A stretch of DNA of 64,000 nt from Collinsella sp. AF08-23. Its GTDB lineage: Bacteria > Actinomycetota > Coriobacteriia > Coriobacteriales > Coriobacteriaceae. This document shows positions 57,347 to 64,000 of the stretch, in pieces (the first letter of the stretch is position 1; each line of letters starts with the position of its first letter). The stretch is from the NCBI RefSeq assembly GCF_003479805.1, contig NZ_QUHV01000001.1, positions 248,001-312,000 of the forward strand, given 5' to 3'. Below the pieces are notes generated by a model. That model was given only the letters and a program-made list of their open reading frames with translations. It had not been told where the DNA came from and searched no databases. Made by a program: the position numbers and the translations under genes.

Positions 57347-58333
57347 ATGGTGCGCAGCATGGTGCGGCGGAACTGGGCAAAGGGCGGCAGGTCGTGGAGC
57401 GTGTTGCTCGCGGCGGGAGCATGCGCGTGTGCGCTGACCCTCGGCCTGAGCGGCTGTGTGTTCACCACGCCGCCGCGCGCCGAGGTGAAGCGAGATCGTG
57501 TCGAGTCCTCACTTACCTCGAGCGACTTAGTGAACGAGGGGTATCTGACCGTTGCCATGGATACCACCGAGGCTCCCCAGGCGATGATCGAGACGGATGG
57601 AACGCCGTCGGGCTATTACGCCGACGTCGCTCGTGCGCTCGCCGAGCGCCTGGGCCTCGACCTCAAAGTCGTTTCCTCCGCCGATGCCCCGGGAACCCTT
57701 TCCGATGGCGAGGCCGATATCTTTCTCGGCGGCAAGTCGACCGACGATGACGAGGAGATCGTCATTGCCGGGAATCTGCTCGAGGATGGCTCGTCCCTGT
57801 TCGTGCGCAATGAGGACGGCTCCCTTGAGTCACCCGCGCTCGACGCAGACTCCCTTTCCGGCGCGGTGATCGCCGTCCAGGGGGATTCCGCCTCACAGGA
57901 CGCGCTGGTGCGCGGCGGCGTAACCGCGACGTTCAAGACCTGCTCAAATGTGAACGAGTGCTTTGAAGCCCTCGGTTCCGGTGAAGTAGAATACGTCGCC
58001 TGCGATGCGACTGCCGGCGCATATCTCGCCCGCGCCTATCCGGGAACCGTCTTTGTGGCGACGCTGGGCTCGCTCACTTCGTACGGGCTCATCCTGCCGG
58101 CAGACGGGGGCAACCTCGCCAGCGCCGTTGAGGACGCACTCGCCGCCATCGAGAGCGATGGCACGCTCGATGCCATATATCGTTCCTGGTACGGGTCTCT
58201 GCCTTTTGGTCTTTCAAACGAGCAACTCGCCGGACTCTCGGCTTCCACTGATGGTGCCTCCGAGGACGAGGCGGTCGACTCTGGGGAGGATGGAGAGCTG
58301 GTGATCGAGGGCGACCTCAACGCACTCGACTAG
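57347..58333 (+). CDS. Family 3 extracellular solute-binding lipoprotein
   Basis: The 328-residue protein has a lipoprotein signal: basic RSMVRRNWAKGGRSW, hydrophobic VLLAAGACACALTLGL and lipobox LSGC. The amino-acid binding core follows, with LTVAMDTTEAPQAMIETDGTPSGYYADVARALAERLGLDLK, ISVQGDSA-like turns and LDAIYRSWYG near the end. An acidic tail closes it. It would bind a polar amino acid or similar ligand at the membrane; no permease or ATPase is beside it. The start is uncertain (ATG 57347 or 57359). GACGLGLS is the usual processing zone. Confidence 0.82.
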   Translation: MVRSMVRRNWAKGGRSWSVLLAAGACACALTLGLSGCVFTTPPRAEVKRDRVESSLTSSDLVNEGYLTVAMDTTEAPQAMIETDGTPSGYYADVARALAERLGLDLKVVSSADAPGTLSDGEADIFLGGKSTDDDEEIVIAGNLLEDGSSLFVRNEDGSLESPALDADSLSGAVIAVQGDSASQDALVRGGVTATFKTCSNVNECFEALGSGEVEYVACDATAGAYLARAYPGTVFVATLGSLTSYGLILPADGGNLASAVEDALAAIESDGTLDAIYRSWYGSLPFGLSNEQLAGLSASTDGASEDEAVDSGEDGELVIEGDLNALD

Positions 58334-58478
58334 CCGCAAACGGACCCTCTCGGCGCGACAATTCGGCAATCGGTTTACATGCTCCAGTCAACGGGAGTGC
58401 GACGGACTCGCGTGTGGAAGTGCCAATCTTGGGTACAACAAGGACATGGCCCTATCCCCGGATAGATTGGAAACACGT

Positions 58479-59063
58479 ATGGATATCAAGGTCTCCGGTC
58501 GCAAAACGACGGTAACCGATGCGCTGCGTGCCCATGTCGATGAGAAGATCGGCGAATCCCTCAAGGTGTTCGACATCGAGCCCATGACCGCCGACGTGGT
58601 CTTGCGCTACGAGAAGAACCCTTCAAATCCCAACCCCGCCATCGTCGAGGTCACCGTTCGCGCCCGTGGCTCTGTGATTCGCGTTGCCGAGCATGGTGCG
58701 GACATGTACGCCGCCATCGATTTGGCGGCAGACAAGGTCACTCGCCAACTGCGCAAGTTCAAGACGCGCGTGGTCGATAATCGCCAGCAGGGTCTGTCCG
58801 CTGCTGACGTTGCGCCCGTTGAACCCGTTGCCGACCTGGCCGACCTGCTCATTCCCGAGGATGACGACGAGCAACTCGTCCGTGTCAAGGAGATCGAGCT
58901 CACCCCGATGACCGAGGAACAGGCACTCGTTCAGACCGATCTGCTTGGCCATGATTTCTATGTGTTTGAGAACAGCACGACGGGTTTGGTCAATGTGGTG
59001 TATCACCGTAAGAATGGTGGATACGGCATTATCAAGCCCAAACTTGAGGTAGAGGGCGAGTAA
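58479..59063 (+). CDS. hpf: Ribosome hibernation promoting factor, long form
   Basis: The 194-residue protein has the N-terminal RaiA fold (MDIKVSGRKTTVTDALRAHVDEKIG, ADMYAAIDLAADKVTRQLRKFK). The C-terminal dimerisation domain (about 135-190) has TEEQALVQTDLLGHDFYVFENSTTGLVNVVYHRKNGGYGII. Long HPF dimerises 70S ribosomes into inactive 100S particles in stationary phase. The start at 58479 is preferred to an ATG at 58446 whose AAGGA is only one base away. Confidence 0.92.
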   Translation: MDIKVSGRKTTVTDALRAHVDEKIGESLKVFDIEPMTADVVLRYEKNPSNPNPAIVEVTVRARGSVIRVAEHGADMYAAIDLAADKVTRQLRKFKTRVVDNRQQGLSAADVAPVEPVADLADLLIPEDDDEQLVRVKEIELTPMTEEQALVQTDLLGHDFYVFENSTTGLVNVVYHRKNGGYGIIKPKLEVEGE

Positions 59064-59139
59064 AATAGCATCCATTGCATGATTTGGATGGCGGTCATCC
59101 CATGTGGGTGGCCGCCACTTTGTTGCGAAAGGCATGCAC

Positions 59140-60096
59140 ATGGAAAAAGCTCCCGTCGCGATCGAACGTCCCGGCAAGTGCCGAATCGTCATCGATACGT
59201 GCGCTGACCTCTCGCCGGAGGTCGCTGCGACGCTCGACGTGGATATCTTGGGATTCCCCTACATCCTCGACGGTGAGGAATTCACCGATGATATCTGGAC
59301 ATCGATTACCCCCAAGGAGTTCTACGACAAGCTCCGCGCAGGTTCCAAGGCGTCGACATCCGCCGTTTCACTCGGCCGCTACATCGAGTTCTTCACGCAG
59401 TGCGCCGAGGAGGGGACGCCCACGGTGTACCTGTGCTTTACGAGCGCCCTGTCATCGAGCTACAACTCCGCGTGTCGGGCAGCCGAACAGGTGCGCGCGG
59501 AGCATCCCGATTTCGAGCTGTACGTCGTCGATAATGCTTTGCCGTGTTCGTGCGGCGAGCTGCTCGCCATGGAGGCTGTGCGCCAGCGTGCCGCGGGCTT
59601 GAACGCTCGCCAGCTCGCCGATTGGGCGGACGAAGCCAAGACATACGTCCACGGGTACTTTACGCTCGACGGGCTTGATGCCCTCGCTGCCGGTGGTCGC
59701 ATTCCTCCTGCCGCCGCATCGCTCTCGTCCAAGCTGGATATCAAGCCCGAGCTATCCTTCGATCTTGCGGGCTCGCTATCGCTCATCGGCGTGAACCGCG
59801 GACGCAAGAAGGCGCTTAAGTCGCTTGTCAAATCGTTTAGGGAGAATTACGAGCTCGATCCCACGCTGCCCCTGACGATCGTATCGTCCGATGCCGAGAA
59901 GGACGCTGACTGGCTTGAGGCCGCCGTTCGTAAGGAGCCCGGTTGTGAGGACCTCACGATCTTGCGCGGATCGGTGGGGCCCACCATCGGTGCGCACGTT
60001 GGGCCGGGGATGGTGGCACTCGTCTTTTGGGGCAAGAACCGCGCCGAGAAGATATCGCTCACCGACCGTATTGCCAACCGCGTTCGCGGCGAGTAG
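59140..60096 (+). CDS. DegV family fatty-acid binding protein
   Basis: The 318-residue DegV protein begins with CRIVIDTCADLSPEVAATLDVDILGFPYIL, has TSAVSLGRYIEFF and TSALSSSYNSA as fatty-acid pocket loops, and ends with a VGPTIGAHVGPGMVALVFWG nucleotide-like loop. Members (FakB) bind fatty acids for phosphorylation by FakA. No fakA is in the window. The ATG at 59140 has GAAAGG seven bases upstream. Confidence 0.88.
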   Translation: MEKAPVAIERPGKCRIVIDTCADLSPEVAATLDVDILGFPYILDGEEFTDDIWTSITPKEFYDKLRAGSKASTSAVSLGRYIEFFTQCAEEGTPTVYLCFTSALSSSYNSACRAAEQVRAEHPDFELYVVDNALPCSCGELLAMEAVRQRAAGLNARQLADWADEAKTYVHGYFTLDGLDALAAGGRIPPAAASLSSKLDIKPELSFDLAGSLSLIGVNRGRKKALKSLVKSFRENYELDPTLPLTIVSSDAEKDADWLEAAVRKEPGCEDLTILRGSVGPTIGAHVGPGMVALVFWGKNRAEKISLTDRIANRVRGE

Positions 60097-60167
60097 CCCT
60101 CGCCACTATTCCCAAATGGCACACCCAAAAACATTGTTGAAAGACAGCCCTGTGAAGGAGTCGAGAT

Positions 60168-61283
60168 ATGTCTAAGAAGCTCAAGGTCGCGTTCATTGGT
60201 ACCGGTATCATGGGCACGCCCATTGCCGGCCACATCATGGATGCCGGCTATCCGCTCACCGTTTTCAACCGCACCAAGACCAAGGCAGAAGGTCTCATTG
60301 CCAAGGGAGCCACATGGGCGGATTCCCCGGCCGAGGCGGCCAAGGATGCAGATGTCGTCTTCACCATGGTCGGCTTCCCCACCGATGTTGAGGAGATCTA
60401 CCTCGCCGGCGACGGCCTGCTTGCGACCGCCAAGGATGGGGCGTACCTCATCGACCTCACCACGAGCGCGCCCGAACTCGCCCGCGATATCGCCGGGGCC
60501 GCCGAGGTCTGCGGCAAGCACGCCTTCGACTGCCCCGTGACGGGAGGGGAGGGCGGCGCGATCGCCGGTACGCTCACGGCCATCGTGGGCGCGACCGAGC
60601 GCGACATCGAACCCGTTCGCGCGGTGCTTGAGACCTTCACCAGCAAGATTTTCTGCTTTGGCGGCGCGGGTAAGGGCCAGGCCGCAAAGCTCTCCAACCA
60701 GGTCGCACTTGCCAGCTCCATGGTGGGCATGGCCGACGCGCTGTCCTTCGCGCAGCAGAACGACCTCGACGTCGAGCAGGTCCGCGAGATGATCTGCTCC
60801 GGTACCGGTAGCACCGGTGCCATGATGGCTCTTGCCCCCAAGGCGCTCGATGGTGACTACAAGCCCGGTTTCCTGGTGGAGCACTTCCTCAAGGATCTGG
60901 GCCTTGCCCTCTCGGTTGCCGAAGAGAAGGAACTCGCGCTTCCCGGCGCCGACACCGCCTTCACCCTCTACGATATGCTCGACGCGATCGGTGGCGGGCG
61001 CATGGGCACCCAGGCGATCACCCTGCTGTACCAGGAGGAGGCGGATGCCGTGGCCGCCGGTCTGGACTGGTCGCTCTACACGGCAGCCCACGAGCACGAC
61101 GAGGGCTGTGATTGCGGCTGCGATCACGATCACGAGGGGCACGGCCACGAGTGCTGCTGCGGCGGCGAGGGTCACGGCCACGGTGAGGGCCACGAGTGCC
61201 AGTGCGGCCATGGGCACGGCGAGGGTCACGGCCACGGTGAGGGCCACGAGTGCCAGTGCGGCCACGGCCACCACGAGGAGTAG
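60168..61283 (+). CDS. NAD(P)-dependent 3-hydroxyacid dehydrogenase with His/Cys-rich tail
   Basis: Residues 1-300 are a 3-hydroxyisobutyrate/tartronate semialdehyde reductase (GarR-type) with KVAFIGTGIMGTPIAGHIMDAGY, the DCPVTGGEGGA sugar-acid loop and the catalytic Lys helix GAGKGQAAKLSNQV. The terminal 64 residues hold 17 His and 10 Cys in GEGHGHGEGHECQCGHGH-type repeats, encoded by a near-perfect 54-bp tandem duplication. Such tails bind Ni, Zn or Cu and are foreign to this family. It could store metal or make a metal-dependent enzyme. AAGGAGT precedes the ATG. Confidence 0.88.
   Translation: MSKKLKVAFIGTGIMGTPIAGHIMDAGYPLTVFNRTKTKAEGLIAKGATWADSPAEAAKDADVVFTMVGFPTDVEEIYLAGDGLLATAKDGAYLIDLTTSAPELARDIAGAAEVCGKHAFDCPVTGGEGGAIAGTLTAIVGATERDIEPVRAVLETFTSKIFCFGGAGKGQAAKLSNQVALASSMVGMADALSFAQQNDLDVEQVREMICSGTGSTGAMMALAPKALDGDYKPGFLVEHFLKDLGLALSVAEEKELALPGADTAFTLYDMLDAIGGGRMGTQAITLLYQEEADAVAAGLDWSLYTAAHEHDEGCDCGCDHDHEGHGHECCCGGEGHGHGEGHECQCGHGHGEGHGHGEGHECQCGHGHHEE
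61170..61277 (+). repeat. Two-copy 54-bp tandem repeat in the dehydrogenase tail
   Basis: Copies 61170-61223 and 61224-61277 are nearly identical at DNA level, encoding GHGHGEGHECQCGHGHGE-like units. High identity at silent positions suggests a recent duplication. Confidence 0.8.
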
Positions 61284-61289
61284 GTGAAG

Positions 61290-61706
61290 ATGCCGGCAGA
61301 TTGGGCATTCGCCATCGTCAATGTATTGGTGTTCGGCTTTGCCGTCTACATTGGCTTCTTGCTCGGAGACGGCTGGGGCAAGCGCATCGTCACTGCCAAG
61401 GCCTACTGGCTCTGCAATCTCGGGATGCTCGTGGGTGCGGTGCTCTTGGTGACCCTCGTTGCGGTACCGCTTATCCAGGTGTGCGCCATGGGTGTGCTCG
61501 CGGGGGCAATCGCTGGGCTCAAGATGGGTTTTGGTGAGTCCGTCGGTCCCTGGAAGTGGCTTGATAACTTTATGGATGTCAACCGCCGTCATCGAAAGGT
61601 TGCCGAGAAGGGTAACGGCGAGGCGTATCGTCGCCGTCGTAAGACTGGCGAGGCGGGCCCCGACCTCATCTCGGTCGACAAGAAGGGCGCTTCCACCCGT
61701 GAATAA
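61290..61706 (+). CDS. Small membrane protein of unknown function
   Basis: The 138-residue protein has two or three N-terminal membrane helices (about residues 8-85, including VLVFGFAVYIGFLLGDG and MLVGAVLLVTLVAVPLIQV) with a GAIAGLKMGFGESVGPWK turn, then a basic cytosolic tail. I recognise no named family. It follows the dehydrogenase by 6 bp (shared operon); ATG 61290 with GAGGAG 9 nt upstream is preferred over GTG 61284. Confidence 0.75.
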   Translation: MPADWAFAIVNVLVFGFAVYIGFLLGDGWGKRIVTAKAYWLCNLGMLVGAVLLVTLVAVPLIQVCAMGVLAGAIAGLKMGFGESVGPWKWLDNFMDVNRRHRKVAEKGNGEAYRRRRKTGEAGPDLISVDKKGASTRE

Positions 61707-61765
61707 GCGCTCTGCGCTTTTGATAGTGTCGCGTTAGTTGGATAAGAAAGATACGAGGTATGCAC

Positions 61766-62461
61766 ATGGCAGAAGATTCCGCCGTCGAACTGACCCCCGA
61801 GGAGGCCGCGCGCCTTGCAAGCGTCGAGGGGAGCGCCGACGCCCTCTCCGCCCTCATTGAGGACCTGTCGAGCTCGAGCCGTCGTACGCGACAGCTTGCC
61901 GCCCGTGTGGTCAACCTGCTCGCCCAGCGCGACCCCGCACTCCTTGTGCCCTGCATTGAGCAGCTCATCGACGCGCTGTACCGCCCGGAGGCTCAGACCC
62001 GTTGGGAGATTCTCGACGCATTGACCCTGCTCGCCCCCGAGCACGCAAAGGAGTGCGGAGCCGCCTACGAGGGCGCCGAGTCGGCCCTGTTCGACGAGAT
62101 CTCCGCTCCTCTACGCTTGTCCGCTTTCCGCTTCCTGACGGTGTGGGGCGCTACGGAGCGCCGTCGTTCCGAGAAGGTCTGGCCCATCATTGACGAGGCG
62201 ATCCAGTGCTACCACGGTGACCTTGAGTACCGCGACATGCTCGCCCTGTTGTTCGCCTTTGCACACGGGCAAATCGCCGGTACCGTCGCCGCCGAGCTCG
62301 CCGGTCGCCTGCAGTTCGATGCCGAGAACGGCAAGGGGAGCTATCTGCGCGTGCGCTCGCGCGAGATATACGACGCGCTGGTTAAGCGCTTCAAGCTCGA
62401 CAACCCGCAGAAAAAGGTTCGTGCCAAGAAGAGCGAAGCCGACGATGAGGACGAGGAGTAG
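61766..62461 (+). CDS. HEAT-repeat-like cytosolic protein of unknown function
   Basis: The 231-residue protein is all-helical with a repeating pattern (RTRQLAARVVNLLAQRDPALL, AQTRWEILDALTLLAPEHAKE, LRLSAFRFLTVWGATERRR) and ends in a basic then acidic tail. The repeats suggest a HEAT/armadillo-type protein scaffold. Function unknown. It lies 59 bp after the membrane protein and 3 bp before the dehydrogenase, so it is probably cotranscribed with both. The start at 61766 has GAGG upstream. Confidence 0.75.
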   Translation: MAEDSAVELTPEEAARLASVEGSADALSALIEDLSSSSRRTRQLAARVVNLLAQRDPALLVPCIEQLIDALYRPEAQTRWEILDALTLLAPEHAKECGAAYEGAESALFDEISAPLRLSAFRFLTVWGATERRRSEKVWPIIDEAIQCYHGDLEYRDMLALLFAFAHGQIAGTVAAELAGRLQFDAENGKGSYLRVRSREIYDALVKRFKLDNPQKKVRAKKSEADDEDEE

Positions 62462-62464
62462 ACC

Positions 62465-63550
62465 ATGGCCCACGATGTTGTGTTGATTCCCGGTGACGGT
62501 ATCGGCCCCGAGATCACGAGCGCCATGCGCCGCGTGGTCGAGGCGACTGGCGTTCAGATCAATTGGAATGTGCAGAACGCCGGCGCCGGTGTGATGGATG
62601 AGTTTGGCACCCCGCTGCCCGAGCACGTCCTCGAGGCGGTGCGCGCCACCAAGGTCGCCATCAAGGGGCCCATCACCACTCCCGTGGGCACGGGTTTCCG
62701 CAGCGTCAACGTCGCCCTGCGCAAGGAGTTCGACCTGTACGCTTGTGTGCGCCCCTGCCTGTCGCAGCCCGGCGACGGCTCGCGCTACCGCGACGTCGAC
62801 CTTGTTATCGTACGTGAGAACACCGAGGACCTTTATGCGGGCATCGAGTTTGACGAGGGTGCTCTCGAGGTGCAGAAGCTGAGCGAGCTCGTAGAGGCCT
62901 CCGGTCAGAAGACGTTCGCTCCCGATTCCGCCATCTCCATCAAGCCGATCTCCATCGCGCGCTGCAAGCGCATCGTGGAATACGCCTTCGAATACGCCCG
63001 TCGCTGTGGCCGCAAGAAGGTCACGTGCGTGCACAAGGCCAACATCATGAAGGCGACCGACGGCCTGTACCTGCGCATCGCGCGCGAGGTGGCCGAGCGC
63101 TACCCCGATATCGAGTTCAACGACAAGATCGTCGACGCGACGTGCATGGGCCTCGTCCAGGAGCCGCACGATTTCGACGTGCTCGTGTGCCTCAACCTCT
63201 ACGGTGACATCGTGAGCGACCTGTGCGCCGGCCTGGTGGGTGGCCTCGGCATGGCCCCGGGTGCCAATATCGGCACCGAGGCTGCCATCTTTGAGCCCAC
63301 GCATGGCAGCGCACCCGATATCGCCGGCAAGGATATCGCCAACCCCACGGCTGAGATTCTCTCCGCCGCGATGATGCTCGATCATCTGGGAGAGGGCGAG
63401 GCCGCCGAGAAGATCCGCGCCGCCGTTCGCGCCACGCTTGCCGAGGGCACGCAGGTTACGGGTGACGTGCAGTGCGCGCTCACCGGCAGCACCGAGGGAG
63501 CCGTGGGGACGCAGGCGTACGCCGACGCCGTCATTTCGCATATTTCGTAA
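62465..63550 (+). CDS. NAD-dependent isocitrate/isopropylmalate dehydrogenase family
   Basis: The 361-residue beta-decarboxylating dehydrogenase has [13 protein letters not shown] at the start, [18 protein letters not shown] (substrate Arg loop), [14 protein letters not shown] (isocitrate-type loop), NIMKATDG and the C-terminal [19 protein letters not shown]. The NTEDLYAG form points to NAD-type isocitrate dehydrogenase, although homoisocitrate or 3-isopropylmalate use is possible; leuB neighbours are absent. It follows the preceding gene by 3 bp. Confidence 0.85.
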   Translation: MAHDVVLIPGDGIGPEITSAMRRVVEATGVQINWNVQNAGAGVMDEFGTPLPEHVLEAVRATKVAIKGPITTPVGTGFRSVNVALRKEFDLYACVRPCLSQPGDGSRYRDVDLVIVRENTEDLYAGIEFDEGALEVQKLSELVEASGQKTFAPDSAISIKPISIARCKRIVEYAFEYARRCGRKKVTCVHKANIMKATDGLYLRIAREVAERYPDIEFNDKIVDATCMGLVQEPHDFDVLVCLNLYGDIVSDLCAGLVGGLGMAPGANIGTEAAIFEPTHGSAPDIAGKDIANPTAEILSAAMMLDHLGEGEAAEKIRAAVRATLAEGTQVTGDVQCALTGSTEGAVGTQAYADAVISHIS

Positions 63551-63581
63551 TACATCGCATCGATAGAAGGGAGCGGACCGC

Positions 63582-64000
63582 ATGGGTCTGGTCATGAAGA
63601 AGGACGATTCCGAAGATAACGAGTACATTGACGGCATCGAGGTCATTGGTCAGGGCGAGGGGCCGGAGCCGGAGGCGGATGGTCCGTTCGTGGAGCTGCA
63701 CGACGGTCCGACTGCAGAGGACATCTCGGGCAAGACCGCGGCGGCGGAGGCCGAGCGCGAGCTCGAAGCCGACCCCGAGCTGCTCGATGCCGCCGATGAG
63801 GATGCGGACGTTGAGCTCGATGCGGATTCCGACGGCGTCTCCACAACGAATGGATCTGCGGGCGGTCCGGGTAAGCGTCATAAGCTCTATATCGCCCTAG
63901 CCGTTATTGCCGTGGTCGCCGCCGCCATCGTGGGCTATGTGATTGGCTCGGGTGGATTCGGCCAGAAGGGGACGGGTTCCGCCACGCTCACCGAAGACCA
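63582..64000 (+). CDS. Single-pass membrane protein, partial at window end
   Basis: The first 139 residues are visible; the gene continues past the window. It has an acidic, disordered N-terminal region (about 105 residues, Glu/Asp/Ala-rich), then one membrane helix after GKRHK (about residues 107-127, LYIALAVIAVVAAAIVGYVIG). The layout resembles the aspT-linked TPR protein at 45021, so an extracytoplasmic domain probably follows. No family can be assigned. AAGGGA precedes the ATG. Confidence 0.7.
   Translation, partial: MGLVMKKDDSEDNEYIDGIEVIGQGEGPEPEADGPFVELHDGPTAEDISGKTAAAEAERELEADPELLDAADEDADVELDADSDGVSTTNGSAGGPGKRHKLYIALAVIAVVAAAIVGYVIGSGGFGQKGTGSATLTED

Noticed and set aside
1-64000. 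tRNA, rRNA or CRISPR array
   Set aside because: No GTTCGA-type T-loops with acceptor stems and no regularly spaced repeats with unique spacers seen in any gap.

Overview
The window looks like a chromosomal segment of a gut Coriobacteriia species, most likely Collinsella. The basis is high-GC coding sequence with strong G/C third positions, good Shine-Dalgarno sites, many mannose- and lactose-family phosphotransferase (PTS) systems, DeoR/LacI/GntR sugar regulators, and housekeeping genes typical of the class (archaeal-style type IA topoisomerase, RicT, Tat, HypA/HypB). The genus is inferred from gene content and style; no search was run. I found no phage, insertion sequence, CRISPR array, rRNA or tRNA.

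Layout. 1-7600: small metabolic genes (partial flavin disulfide oxidoreductase, M18 and M20 peptidases, flavodoxin-type proteins, a peptide-deformylase-like protein with an altered active site, YbjQ, a ZIP metal transporter). 8057-15083: a mannose-family PTS with an embedded YajC-like protein, a GntR/UTRA regulator, AgaS and NagA, which together read as an N-acetylgalactosamine/galactosamine pathway. 15185-24378: two overlapping DeoR regulators divergent from a second mannose-family PTS, two Cys-type sulfatases without signal peptides, a membrane-anchored helical protein and a TauE/SafE exporter. 24593-38231: two parallel lactose modules (each a LacE permease, a LacG phospho-galactosidase and a LacI regulator), one shared LacF, then LacR, LacA, LacB and a LacX-like epimerase. 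38340-42954: LacC, a DeoR regulator, a class II tagatose/fructose-bisphosphate aldolase and a ROK kinase. 43000-64000: mostly housekeeping (AspT aminotransferase, STAS protein, TatA/TatC, HypA/HypB, TopA, Tmk, HolB, RicT, ComF, amino-acid-type binding lipoprotein, HPF, DegV, a dehydrogenase with a His/Cys-rich tail, isocitrate-type dehydrogenase).

How the parts work together. Lactose enters through LacE/LacF as lactose-6-phosphate, LacG releases galactose-6-phosphate, LacAB makes tagatose-6-phosphate, LacC makes the bisphosphate, and the class II aldolase (there is no LacD here) splits it. AgaS also delivers tagatose-6-phosphate, so the amino-sugar and lactose branches can share LacC and the aldolase. 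The sulfatase/PTS/TauE block suggests import of sulfated host-glycan sugars followed by desulfation in the cytoplasm and export of the released sulfur oxyanion.

The main unexplained structure is a set of long inverted repeats in the gaps between operons (4258-4476, 29592-29660, 39281-39375, 39505-39564, 41701-41854, 51959-52170) plus a separate dispersed repeat (13689-13795, 56922-56957). The most distinctive proteins are the sulfatase/PTS block, the dehydrogenase with a 64-residue His/Cys tail, and a deformylase homologue whose catalytic Glu is Met.
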